A stretch of DNA of 64,000 bases from Nostoc cf. commune SO-36. Its GTDB lineage: Bacteria; Cyanobacteriota; Cyanobacteriia; Cyanobacteriales; Nostocaceae. Below the pieces are notes generated by a model. The model had not been told where the DNA came from and did not search any database. It was given only the letters and a program-made list of their open reading frames with translations. Every line of letters starts with the position of its first letter. The stretch's first letter is position 1. The position numbers and the translations under genes were made by a program. The DNA is taken from contig NZ_AP025732.1 in the NCBI RefSeq assembly GCF_023734775.1, positions 6,136,501 through 6,200,500 of the forward strand. Reading direction: 5' to 3'. Of this stretch, positions 31,773 to 40,847 are shown piece by piece.

Positions 31773-33125
31773 ATGGGACGTATTTTTATATCAGCGGCTC
31801 ATGGAGGCAGAGAAGCCAGAGGAATCGATCCAGGTGCGATCGCAGGTGGTACAACTGAAGCTAAAGAAATGATTCTGCTGCGCGATTTGATTGTCACAGA
31901 ACTAAGGGCGCGGAATGTGGAAATTTTGGCAATTCCTGATGACTTGAGCGCCGCCCAAACTATCACCTGGATCAATTCTCGTGCCCGCCGGGGTGATGTT
32001 GCCCTAGAAATTGAATCTAATGCGGCTAATAGCCCTTCTGTGCGCGGGGCGGGTGTATTTTACATTGCTAATAATAGCGATCGCAAGAGTAATGCTGAAC
32101 AACTATTAGTGGGGTTGTTGCGTCGCGTACCCCAATTACCAAATCGGGGAGCCAAGCCAGATACAAATAGTGGATTAGGCAGTTTAGCATTCTGCCGCCA
32201 GACAACGCTTCCAGCTTTGGTGATGGAAGTAGGGTTTCTTACCAATCCAGAAGATCGGACTTTGCTGCAAAGTCGTCGTCGTGATTTTGCTTTGGGAATT
32301 GCCGACGGATTAGTGACTTGGAGTCGTGTCATTGACCCCACTCCTGGAACTCCAGTGGAAGCAAATTATCCGCCAATTAATATTAATATTAATGGACAAA
32401 ATTACTCAGAGCAAGGAGTTTTAGTTAATGGTAATGCTTACATTCCCATTGATTTAGTAGACCGTTTACGGATTGACCTTTCCAAAACGGCTAATGTCAA
32501 TCGAATTACCTATCGCAAAGTAGTTTATGTGAAAGCGATCGAACTGCGAGATTTTAATGTTGCAGTCACTTGGGATGCTGCAACGCGTACTGTTAGCTTG
32601 CGATCGAATTTGGTGGTTTGCCCTGGTGAGTTTTCGCGGGTGATGTCGAACGGTAACACATCCGAATTACAGTTACAATTATTCTTGAAAAATAATAATG
32701 AAAATGCTTTGGTAAATTTCCCTGATATTCCCAAACTTTATCGGGAAGAAGCAGGTATAGAAGGAGTGAACTATGATATTTCCTTTTGCCAAATGTGTGT
32801 AGAAACTGGATTTTTACGGTTTGGTAGTGATATTAGACCTGAGCAAAATAACTTTGCAGGCTTAGGTGCGATCGGTGGCGGTTCTGAGGCTGCGTCTTTT
32901 CCAAGTGCCAGAATTGGAGTGAGGGCACACATTCAACATTTAAAAGCTTACGCTAGTTTAGAACCTTTGGTACAAGAAGTAGTAGATCCAAGATTTCGCT
33001 TTGTCACACGCGGGATTGCGCCATTAATTGAACAGCTATCAGGGCGGTGGTCAGCAGATTTGGATTATGGTACAAAAATTTCAGCAATGCTCAAACGATT
33101 ATATGAATCAGCAGGACTTCTTTGA
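31773..33125 (+). CDS. N-acetylmuramoyl-L-alanine amidase with a second cell-wall domain
   Basis: Peptidoglycan hydrolase, 450 residues. Residues 1-190 are an Amidase_3 domain: IFISAAHGG (zinc His), the EIESNAANSP block in place of the usual ExHxN, and PALVMEVGFLTNPED (catalytic Glu). About 200-285 resembles the copper-amine-oxidase N-terminal-like stalk. About 290-450 resembles a glucosaminidase domain (YREEAGIEGVNYDISFCQMCVETGFLRFG and EQNNFAGLGAIGG). So it may cut both the peptide-sugar and the glycan bond. No signal peptide is visible. The usual second zinc histidine region reads ALEIESNAA, without histidine, so amidase activity is uncertain. ATG 31773 follows AGAGGAAA. Confidence 0.85.
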   Translation: MGRIFISAAHGGREARGIDPGAIAGGTTEAKEMILLRDLIVTELRARNVEILAIPDDLSAAQTITWINSRARRGDVALEIESNAANSPSVRGAGVFYIANNSDRKSNAEQLLVGLLRRVPQLPNRGAKPDTNSGLGSLAFCRQTTLPALVMEVGFLTNPEDRTLLQSRRRDFALGIADGLVTWSRVIDPTPGTPVEANYPPINININGQNYSEQGVLVNGNAYIPIDLVDRLRIDLSKTANVNRITYRKVVYVKAIELRDFNVAVTWDAATRTVSLRSNLVVCPGEFSRVMSNGNTSELQLQLFLKNNNENALVNFPDIPKLYREEAGIEGVNYDISFCQMCVETGFLRFGSDIRPEQNNFAGLGAIGGGSEAASFPSARIGVRAHIQHLKAYASLEPLVQEVVDPRFRFVTRGIAPLIEQLSGRWSADLDYGTKISAMLKRLYESAGLL

Positions 33126-33267
33126 GTTACGCAAGAGTTTTCCAGTTCATCAATCCCTGTATTGTCACTACGTGAGTTATTAGAGCAGTTAGCATTGCTT
33201 GAGAAGCCTCAAAATTAGTAAATACAGAATTTTATTCATTCGTAGCGAATTAAATTGGTTATACGCT

Positions 33268-33301
33268 GCATTAACAATGCATCGACTTGCATTGTTAATG
33301 C
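33268..33301. repeat. Perfect 14-bp hairpin upstream of the restriction-modification gene
   Basis: Arms 33268-33281 (GCATTAACAATGCA) and 33288-33301 with a 6-nt loop. Further partial copies of ATGCGTCAGCTTGC follow. It lies about 80 bases before the likely start of the restriction-modification gene and could be a terminator of the preceding gene or a control hairpin. Confidence 0.6.
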
Positions 33302-33379
33302 GTCAGCTTGCCTTATCAATGCGTTCCCCGACATAAAAACGCTACGCTTTTAGGCAAAACTGTACTAAAATTTTGCACA

Positions 33380-36073
33380 ATGCGATCGCAAACGTGGTCT
33401 GCTTCAGCACAAAAATGCCGTAAAGTTAGTAAACTTGATAGCAATTTAAGAAGACAGACCGTGATCGTTCCATCAGGCAGTAGAGCGTTAGTAGCAAGTC
33501 ATAACAGTAGTTTAGAGTTTACCAGCCTCGCCAAACTATTAAGTGGAAACTTGCTTGCAGAAGTGGATCTTCATCGGGCTGTAGTAAGTTTAAAGCTAAA
33601 GCAAGCCAAAAAAGGAGCGATGGGTCAGTTTCTGACCCCCGCCTCAGTAGCTCAATTAATGGCTGAGATGTTTAATCGGCTGGATTTGCCTGAAATATCC
33701 TTGCTTGATGCTGGAGCCGGAATCGGTTCATTACTTGCGGCTTTTGTGGAAAAAGTATGTCAGCAGCGAAAACCCACATCAAGTTTGCGCGTTGTAGCTT
33801 ATGAAATAGACCCTTTTCTAATTGGATATTTGCAGCAGACTCTAGAACTATGTAAGAGGAAATGTGAAAATATTGGTATTTCCTTCAATTACGAAATTCG
33901 TGAGACTGATTTTATTGAAGATGCAGTCAGGCTGCAAAAGCTTGGTTTATTGAATAGTGCGATGCCTACGGCGGTAAACTACGCAACAGAATTTACTCAT
34001 GCTATTCTTAACCCGCCTTATTTGAAAATAAATGCTAATTCTAAGGTGCGCGAATTGCTGCGTTCCATCGGTTTAGAAACTAGCAATCTTTATACTGGTT
34101 TTATGGCTGCTACAGCGCAACTTCTAAAACCAAGTGGGGAGTTTGTAGCGATTACCCCGCGCAGTTTTTGCAATGGGCCATATTTTCGTGACTTCCGCAA
34201 GATGTTTTTAGAGATGATGGCTTTAGAGCAAGTACATCTTTTTGAATCGCGGCAAGAAGCATTTAGCGATGATGATGTTTTGCAAGAAACTATCATTATC
34301 CAAGCTACAAAACAAAGGCAAAAATATCGCAGCGTCATCGTAAATACTAGCTCTGGCGCTAATGATGACTTGATAATGTCACACTCTGTACCATATACAG
34401 CCCTAGTTCACCCTAATGATTTAGATCAGTTTATTCATATTATTCCAGACAATATTAGCCAGCAAATCGTTCAGAGAATGGCACTTTTAAGCTGTACATT
34501 GAGCGATTTAGGGCTAACAATCTCAACCGGAAGGGTAATAGATTTCCGAGCAAAAGAGTATTTAAGGGCAAATCCAGAAAACAATACTGTTCCATTAATT
34601 TATCCAGTGAATTTATCGAATGGATATGTAGAGTACCCAAAAATAACTAAAAAGCCTCAAGCGATAGTAAATATAGAAGAAACAACGAATCTTCTAATAC
34701 CAAATGAGCATTACGTCTTATGTAAAAGATTTTCATCGAAAGAAGAAAAAAGGCGTGTTGTTGCGGTGGTTTATAATGCCAACCAATTTAATTATGGTTA
34801 TGTTGGCTTTGAAAATCACTTGAATTACTTTCACAAAGATGGGCGTGGACTCAGCCTTACCTTAGCTCGTGGGCTTGCTATTTATCTCAATTCAACCCTA
34901 GTTGATGCTTTTTTTCGGTTGTTCAATGGGCATACTCAGGTCAATGCAACAGATTTGCGAAAATTAAAATACCCTAATTTGTCACAGCTATTGTCTTTAG
35001 GAACAGGATTTCAAGAGCAGTTTCCTTCTTTGCGGGAAATTGATGAACTTATTGAAAATAAGCTAATGAGTATGTCGAATCTGTCAGAGAATAATCCAAT
35101 TGCTACTAAGTCTCGAATTGATGAAGCGCTGCAAATCTTGACACAATTGGGCTTTCCACGGGCACAGCTTAACGAACGTTCAGCTTTAACTCTCCTGGCG
35201 TTGCTTGACTTAAAACCGACAGACTCTTGGCAATTAGCCACTTTCCCTTTGATGGGAATTACCCCGATGATGAACTTTATGGCTCAACATTATGGCAAAA
35301 CCTATAAGCCCAACACACGGGAAACAGTTCGCCGACAGACAGTACATCAATTTTTGGATGCAGCTTTAATAGTTGCTAATCCAGATGATTTAAGCCGCCC
35401 TATTAACAGTCCCAAAACCGTATATCAAATTGAAAATAGTGCGCTAGAACTATTAAGAAGCTACGGTACTGACGAATGGCAAAATAGTATTTGCACTTAC
35501 CTTGCTTCAGTTGAAACTCTAAAAAAGCAATATGCTCAAGAACGCGAAATATCCCGTATTCCCATAATAATTAACGGAGAAATTAAAACTTTATCGCCAG
35601 GTGGCCAGAATATTCTAATTGAAAAAATTATTAATGATTTTGCCCCTCGTTTTACTCCTGGTGGAAAGCTTATTTATATTGGTGATACAGATGAAAAGTT
35701 TGCCCACTTCGATGAAACAGCATTGACAGATTTGGGCGTTAACATTGATTCTCACGGCAAAATGCCAGATGTGATTATTCACTTCACAACAAATAACTGG
35801 TTGGTGCTGATTGAAGCTGTAACCTCACACGGCCCCATTAATCCTAAACGGAAGAAAGAACTTGAAGTGTTATTCCGAGATGTCCAAATACCACTGGTGA
35901 TGGTAACAACATTTCTCAGCCGTAAGGCAATGGTAGGATATCTGGCAGATATTGCTTGGGAAACAGATGTTTGGGTTGCTGATGATTCAACTCACCTGAT
36001 TCATTTCAATGGTGAATATCTATTGCAGGCTTACCAAATTGAAGTCGCTGAACAGGAAAGCGACCATACTTGA
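33380..36073 (+). CDS. Fused adenine methyltransferase and BsuBI/PstI-type restriction endonuclease
   Basis: A complete restriction-modification enzyme in one chain, about 897 residues from ATG 33380 (a TTG 72 bases earlier is also open; the start is not certain). N-terminal half, N6-adenine methyltransferase: GQFLTP (82-87), DAGAGIGS (SAM-binding, 110-117), YEIDP, NPPY (catalytic, 211-214) and a target-recognition region up to about 550. C-terminal third: a helical domain of the BsuBI/PstI N-terminal type (about 580-740) and the nuclease domain with PGGKLIYIGDTDEKFAHFDE, PD (about 796) and EAVTSHGP (about 812), the PD-(D/E)xK-like pair. In BsuBI and PstI the two activities are separate proteins. 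The family prototypes recognise CTGCAG; specificity here is unproven. No other restriction gene is adjacent. Confidence 0.87.
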   Translation: MRSQTWSASAQKCRKVSKLDSNLRRQTVIVPSGSRALVASHNSSLEFTSLAKLLSGNLLAEVDLHRAVVSLKLKQAKKGAMGQFLTPASVAQLMAEMFNRLDLPEISLLDAGAGIGSLLAAFVEKVCQQRKPTSSLRVVAYEIDPFLIGYLQQTLELCKRKCENIGISFNYEIRETDFIEDAVRLQKLGLLNSAMPTAVNYATEFTHAILNPPYLKINANSKVRELLRSIGLETSNLYTGFMAATAQLLKPSGEFVAITPRSFCNGPYFRDFRKMFLEMMALEQVHLFESRQEAFSDDDVLQETIIIQATKQRQKYRSVIVNTSSGANDDLIMSHSVPYTALVHPNDLDQFIHIIPDNISQQIVQRMALLSCTLSDLGLTISTGRVIDFRAKEYLRANPENNTVPLIYPVNLSNGYVEYPKITKKPQAIVNIEETTNLLIPNEHYVLCKRFSSKEEKRRVVAVVYNANQFNYGYVGFENHLNYFHKDGRGLSLTLARGLAIYLNSTLVDAFFRLFNGHTQVNATDLRKLKYPNLSQLLSLGTGFQEQFPSLREIDELIENKLMSMSNLSENNPIATKSRIDEALQILTQLGFPRAQLNERSALTLLALLDLKPTDSWQLATFPLMGITPMMNFMAQHYGKTYKPNTRETVRRQTVHQFLDAALIVANPDDLSRPINSPKTVYQIENSALELLRSYGTDEWQNSICTYLASVETLKKQYAQEREISRIPIIINGEIKTLSPGGQNILIEKIINDFAPRFTPGGKLIYIGDTDEKFAHFDETALTDLGVNIDSHGKMPDVIIHFTTNNWLVLIEAVTSHGPINPKRKKELEVLFRDVQIPLVMVTTFLSRKAMVGYLADIAWETDVWVADDSTHLIHFNGEYLLQAYQIEVAEQESDHT

Positions 36074-36103
36074 GAGCGGTTAAACCTGAATCAAATTACT
36101 TTC

Positions 36104-37948
36104 TTACATATCTTGTTTATATTCTTCTAACAATTGCGGAATGTGATCATATCCATCTACACCGATAACTGCAATAATTTTCGGGCGATGTTGCTGTAAT
36201 AATTTTTGGAAAGCTTCTGCCCCTATTTGTCCTTGTAAAATTGTTAACAACCCTGCTGGTTGTCGCCATTCACGAGAAGCAATTTGCTCCAAAAGATACA
36301 TTCCCAAGCAGCCAGTATAAACAGTTTTTTCGGAATTTTGTAGATGATAATAAGCTTCCGCTAAATAAGCTAAGTTCCGCCCTTGGAGATACAAATCACC
36401 AGAAAGTTGCGCTGTTTTAAAACCATCTTCAAGATATTTAATTGCACTTTGGTGTTCTCCAATTACTAGATAGGCAATTCCTAAGCTGCTGACACATAAG
36501 GCTTTACTTTGAATATCGCCTAATTTTTCTGATAATTTTAAACCTTGTTCCAAATAGTTAATTGCAGCTTGGTATGTTTCTGGTTCTAGGTTTTCTAGTT
36601 CCTGAGCTTGCATGACTTCGCTGTAACCTAAATTTACCAGCGCGTTTGCTTCTCCGGTGCGATCGCCTGCTTGCCGACTCAATATTAATCCTCGTTGACT
36701 GTTGCTAATTGCCTCAGCATAATTTTGCTGTTGCACGTAAGTACGGCTGAGGTGGTTGAGATTGGCAATTTCACAGGTGCGATCGCCTGCATTCCTAGCT
36801 ATCTCTAGCGCCTGCTGATGAAAATCAATAGAGCGCTGGTATTGTCCCAAAGCACGCTGAGAATAGCCTAAAAGTGTCAAAATACGCGCCTTTTCTTGGG
36901 TTCCCTCGCCTCGTCGTAGCGGTTCATCCAAATAATCTAAGGCATCTCGTAAATAAGTACCAGTAAAAGAGGCGAAAATCCCGCCGTAAAAGGGAAAATA
37001 CGGACGCTGGGCAAAGGTTCGCAAAATCTGGAGCATGATTTGAGAACAGGCATCCCTGTATACTGTGCTAATGCTGCCAAAACCACTTGCTAACTGACTC
37101 CAAATCACTGCAAAGGTCAAGAAAGTGGAAATGGACAACTTTGGCCCGGCTTTAACATCGTAAGCTTGTTGGTCAAACCAGTTAATTAATCCCCGTTGCA
37201 AGAACTGTAAAATCAATGCCATTTCCACCCAATCTCTAAGGGTGATGCCCCGTTGTTGTTGGGCAAACTCAATTGCCGATTCTTCCCTAGCTAAGGTGCG
37301 AAGCAGTGCTTTGGGTAACTCACTATTGAGTTGTTTCGCCCAACTTGCCCAAGGGCCACGTTCTCCTGGTACGCCGCCAAATCCTAGAGATTCTTTTTGC
37401 TCGTACATCCAACTGAGCAAGTTGTCTTGTAATCGCTGCCAAGAAGCTAAACCACGGGTAATACCTTCGGAAAATTGTTGTAAATCAGAATCTACCTGAG
37501 CAAATTGCAGCAATGCTTTTGATAACTGCTTTAGCTGTTTTAAATTTAGCGGATACTTCTGATTGGGGTCAGTAACCCGGATAAATGCCGCCAGACGCTC
37601 CTCAGCAGTGGCTGTGGTAATTTCTGAAGCTGCGAAGACAATCGCTTCTGTGGCTTTGTTTTGCTCTTGCCAGCGTTGCCATTGACTTTGAATGGTTTTA
37701 ATGGCTCTCAAGCTCCGAGTCGCCTTGGCTTTTTTGAGTTCGTCTTTTTGGCTATCTACTTGGTTTTGGAGGGCATTCAGGCGATCGCTCAAAGCTAGCT
37801 CAAATACTTCCCCTGTACCGGAAGTAATTCCTTTCAGCAGCATTTGATACACCTGTTCTACAGAGCTAATTTTGCCCTTGAGGGTGGTTTCAACAATTTC
37901 ATCGATTAAGGCAAGATAGCGATCGCTTAATGGCAGAGAGTCTGGCAC
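36104..37948 (-). CDS. TPR-repeat protein of unknown function
   Basis: 614 residues, no signal peptide. Residues 1-110 are helical and charged (KDELKKAKATRSLRAIKTIQSQWQRW), about 110-340 a helical domain without known motif, and about 345-560 a run of six TPR-like repeats (ARILTLLGYSQRALGQYQRS, EIANLNHLSRTYVQQQNYAE, EANALVNLGYSEVMQAQ, KALCVSSLGIAYLVIGEHQS, GRNLAYLAEAYYHLQNSEK). TPRs bind other proteins. Similar proteins are common in cyanobacteria but have no assigned job to my knowledge. It ends 31 bases from the restriction-modification gene, tail to tail. GGCTATTAGGAGAATG lies close to its start. Confidence 0.75.
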   Translation of the reverse strand: MPDSLPLSDRYLALIDEIVETTLKGKISSVEQVYQMLLKGITSGTGEVFELALSDRLNALQNQVDSQKDELKKAKATRSLRAIKTIQSQWQRWQEQNKATEAIVFAASEITTATAEERLAAFIRVTDPNQKYPLNLKQLKQLSKALLQFAQVDSDLQQFSEGITRGLASWQRLQDNLLSWMYEQKESLGFGGVPGERGPWASWAKQLNSELPKALLRTLAREESAIEFAQQQRGITLRDWVEMALILQFLQRGLINWFDQQAYDVKAGPKLSISTFLTFAVIWSQLASGFGSISTVYRDACSQIMLQILRTFAQRPYFPFYGGIFASFTGTYLRDALDYLDEPLRRGEGTQEKARILTLLGYSQRALGQYQRSIDFHQQALEIARNAGDRTCEIANLNHLSRTYVQQQNYAEAISNSQRGLILSRQAGDRTGEANALVNLGYSEVMQAQELENLEPETYQAAINYLEQGLKLSEKLGDIQSKALCVSSLGIAYLVIGEHQSAIKYLEDGFKTAQLSGDLYLQGRNLAYLAEAYYHLQNSEKTVYTGCLGMYLLEQIASREWRQPAGLLTILQGQIGAEAFQKLLQQHRPKIIAVIGVDGYDHIPQLLEEYKQDM

Positions 37949-38179
37949 TTTGGCTATTAGGAGAATGTCACGTCAATTCTAATTCTAGTCTTGGCAGACT
38001 ACTAGTAGCTTACTAAAGGAGAAAAATGGCAGCAAGGTTTTCCCAAATCCGTGAAAAGTAAATTGTTTTTACTCTGAGCATAAAATAATATTGATCGGCT
38101 GATAAGTAATCAACTACTTGTGGAAGATAAACACTCCACAAAACAAACAATTTATAAACAAACCATGAGGTAATTAAGT

Positions 38180-38640
38180 ATGATTCATCACATATCTATT
38201 TCTGTGCAAAATCCCCAGCACGTTGCCCAAGTTCTGGCTGAAGTCATTAACGGGCAAGCTTTTCCCTTTTTCCCTAATCCAGGTAGCTATATGGTTTTTC
38301 CCCTTGACGAACATGGAACGGGGATTGAACTTTATCCGTTAAAAACTCAGCTAATGCCTGGTGAGGGAGATAACCAGTGTATGTTTGCAGAAAATGCTAC
38401 TCCTTCTGGGTTTACGGCTACTCATGCAGCAATCTCTGTTTCTTCAACTCAAGAAAAAATTGAGTTGATTGGCAAACGCGAAGGTTGGAGAGTATTACGT
38501 TGTAACCGTGACTCTTTTTTGATGTTATTGAGTTCTGGCTAGAAAACAAAGTCATGATAGAACTACTCACACCGGAAATGTCGGCTCAATATTTAGCGGT
38601 AACGCAGCCAGAAAATTTGAAGAAAATTTTTAATTCATAA
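38180..38640 (+). pseudogene. Glyoxalase/VOC-like protein, frameshifted near its end
   Basis: The first 120 residues (MIHHISISVQNPQHVAQVLAEVINGQAFPF, GTGIELYPL, THAAISV) look like a vicinal-oxygen-chelate fold protein. The frame stops at 38540 after NRDSFLMLLSSG. With one more T in the T6 run at 38515-38520 it would read DSFFDVIEFWLENKVMIELLTPEMSAQYLAV and end at the TAA of 38638-38640. That longer form restores the expected C-terminal half of the fold (the IEFWLEN metal-site glutamate). So this is a one-base deletion in a homopolymer, real or technical. Enzymatic substrate unknown. Confidence 0.75.
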
Positions 38641-38719
38641 CTCTGCTACTGCTAATTTCACAACACCAATTACTAAATTAAAAAGTAAAAAAGATAAATC
38701 CTAGTATTGTTTAGCAGTG

Positions 38720-38911
38720 CTAGGATTTACTTTTAGGAATTAAGGCTTCAATTCCCTCAACATACCAATTCATCGCCAGTTGTTGCTTATCATCCAACAC
38801 CTTACCTTTGGGTACTCGCACCACGCCTTTTTGGTCTTTCACTGGCCTATCAAAAGGATGTGCAGTACCTTGAATAAACTCATCGCGCTTTGCATTCACT
38901 AGTTGTTGCAC
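38720..38911 (-). pseudogene. C-terminal fragment of a BMP-family substrate-binding lipoprotein
   Basis: Only the last 60-odd codons remain: VQQLVNAKRDEFIQGTAHPF, DRPVKDQKGVVRVPKGKVLDD, KQQLAMNWYVEGIEALIP. This is the tail of the Bmp/Med-type nucleoside-binding proteins of ABC importers, normally about 350-400 residues. Upstream, an in-frame stop at about 38929 and unrelated sequence end the homology. No permease or ATPase gene is near. A deletion remnant. Confidence 0.7.
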
Positions 38912-39270
38912 ATCAGCCGATATTTACTTAATTTTAGCTTTTTACTTTTGTTTTAGAGTCGCCAACCCCCAGAAGTGGCTGGAAAAATATGCAAAGAAGC
39001 AGGGTTGAAAGTAAAAAAATGCTAATTTTTAAACTTTGGAAAGTATATCATGTATCATGTCCCGATTGCAGATAATCTACGAGAAACTACTGGTAAAACT
39101 ATTAACTAAATATAGGAATCGTATTTGATTTTTGAAATTATCTGCGTAGGCGGGGAGTGGGGAGTAGGGAGTAGGGAGTAGAGAATTAGGCTTTTCAGTC
39201 TCAGTATGTTTTCAGAAATCAAATCGGAGTCCTATATCTGTTTACAGTTCGGAAAAACTAGTCAACAACC
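38912..39270. other. Intergenic debris and short repeats
   Basis: Holds a plus-strand frame fragment VANPQKWLEKYAKKQG (38962-39011) that looks like the end of a lost gene, then a GGGAGTAGGGAGTAG-type short tandem repeat (39151-39182). No complete gene. Confidence 0.5.
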
Positions 39271-40773
39271 ATGAATTTATTTGAACTTTTAGCAGGGGAA
39301 GACAATCATTCAGCCCTAGTCACACCCGAAGGGCGATCGCTAACTTATAAGCAATTGCGCGAGAATGTTATTGGGCTAGTATCCCAACTCAACAGCTTTG
39401 GATTGAAACGAGGAGAACGTATTGCCATTGCCATGACTAATGGTTCACCAATGGCGATTACCTTTTTGGCTGCCGCCCTATGTGGCACTGCTGCACCCTT
39501 GAATCCCAAATATAAACAAGAAGAATTTGCCTTTTACTACAAAGATACCCAGGCAAAAGCACTGATTACGTTGTCTGAGGGGGCAGAAGCAGCCATTGCC
39601 GCCGTCACACCTGATATGATGCTGATTAATGCCAAGGTAAATACTGACGGCACATTAAGCTTTGAATTAGTCAAAGAGAAACTTCCTCCTTGCTCCCAGC
39701 TAAGAGCTCCCTTGCCTGAGTCTGATGATCTGGCGATGATTCTCCATACTAGCGGCACTACCAGTCGTCCCAAGCGTGTACCGATTCGTCATCGCAACTT
39801 AATCGCTTCAGCCGGCAACCTCATCGGTGCTTACTCACTCAGCGCAGCTGACACTACACTTTGCCTAATGCCTCTATTCCACATTCACGGATTGGTGGGC
39901 TGTTTGCTGGCAACTCTGGGATCAGGCGGTACACTAGTTTGTCCCAATGGCTTTAATGCCTTGGAGTTTTGGAAACTGGTAGATACCTACAAACCCACTT
40001 GGTATTCCGCAGCGCCAACCATGCACCAGACAATTTTGGCACGCGCTAGCCGCAACACAGAAATTGTCAAAGCTAACCGCTTTCGTTTCATTCGCTCTAG
40101 TAGTGCTTCCTTGCCGCCAATTATCATTGAACAGCTAGAGGCAACTCTCAATGCTCCAGTGGTGGAATCTTATAGCATGACTGAAGCATCTCACTTAATG
40201 ACCACCAACCCCCTACCGCCAAAAGTGCGGAAACCAGGTACTGTAGGTTATGGGTTTGGCGTAGAAGTGGGCATTATGGATTCTGAAGGTAACTTATTAT
40301 CTCAGGGAAGCTTGGGTGAGGTGGTGGTAAAAGCACCCAATGTTATAGATGGATACGAAAACAACCCAGAAGCTAACGCCACAGCTTTTGTAAACGGTTG
40401 GTTCCGCACTGGAGATCAGGGTACTGTGGATGAAGACGGCTATCTCCGTTTGACTGGACGCATTAAAGAATTGATTAATCGGGGTGGGGAAAAAATTTCT
40501 CCCTTAGAAGTGGATGATGTTTTGCTACGCCATCCCGCCGTCGCCGAAGCCTTAGCCTTTGCCGTCCCCCACAAATCTTTAGGAGAAGATATCCACGCGG
40601 CTGTGGTGCTAAAAGCAGAAGCTAGCGAAAAAGAACTTTTAGCTCACTGTTCAACTATGCTGGCAGACTTCAAAGTTCCCAAGCAAGTTCACATTTTAGA
40701 GCAACTACCTCGTGGTGCTACCGGGAAACTGCAACGGTTAGCGATCGCAAAATTGCTTAATATTGGGGAGTAG
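39271..40773 (+). CDS. AMP-dependent acyl-CoA synthetase (AAE3/Pcs60-like)
   Basis: Activates a carboxylic acid with ATP and transfers it to CoA. 500 residues with all adenylating-enzyme landmarks: LHTSGTTSRPKRVPI (ATP loop, about 159), PLFHIHG, SYSMTEASH (about 305), WFRTGDQG (about 376), RIKELINRGGEKISP (hinge, about 390) and a C-terminal GATGKLQR lysine (about 487). The overall pattern is close to the oxalyl-CoA synthetase (AAE3/Pcs60) group, so oxalate is a possible substrate. One oddity: the ATP loop reads PKRVP where nearly all relatives have PKGVP, which could lower activity. Stand-alone gene; G-rich short repeats flank both ends. Confidence 0.87.
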   Translation: MNLFELLAGEDNHSALVTPEGRSLTYKQLRENVIGLVSQLNSFGLKRGERIAIAMTNGSPMAITFLAAALCGTAAPLNPKYKQEEFAFYYKDTQAKALITLSEGAEAAIAAVTPDMMLINAKVNTDGTLSFELVKEKLPPCSQLRAPLPESDDLAMILHTSGTTSRPKRVPIRHRNLIASAGNLIGAYSLSAADTTLCLMPLFHIHGLVGCLLATLGSGGTLVCPNGFNALEFWKLVDTYKPTWYSAAPTMHQTILARASRNTEIVKANRFRFIRSSSASLPPIIIEQLEATLNAPVVESYSMTEASHLMTTNPLPPKVRKPGTVGYGFGVEVGIMDSEGNLLSQGSLGEVVVKAPNVIDGYENNPEANATAFVNGWFRTGDQGTVDEDGYLRLTGRIKELINRGGEKISPLEVDDVLLRHPAVAEALAFAVPHKSLGEDIHAAVVLKAEASEKELLAHCSTMLADFKVPKQVHILEQLPRGATGKLQRLAIAKLLNIGE

Positions 40774-40847
40774 GGAGTGGAGAGTAAGGGAAGCAGGGGG
40801 AGCAGGGGAGGCAGGGGGAAATAACCAATCCCCAATCCCTATTATTT

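Noticed and set aside
33308..33379. Upstream TTG start for the restriction-modification gene
   Set aside because: The added residues come from repeat-derived DNA after the 14-bp hairpin and have no ribosome site; ATG 33380 is preferred, though the true start could be further in.
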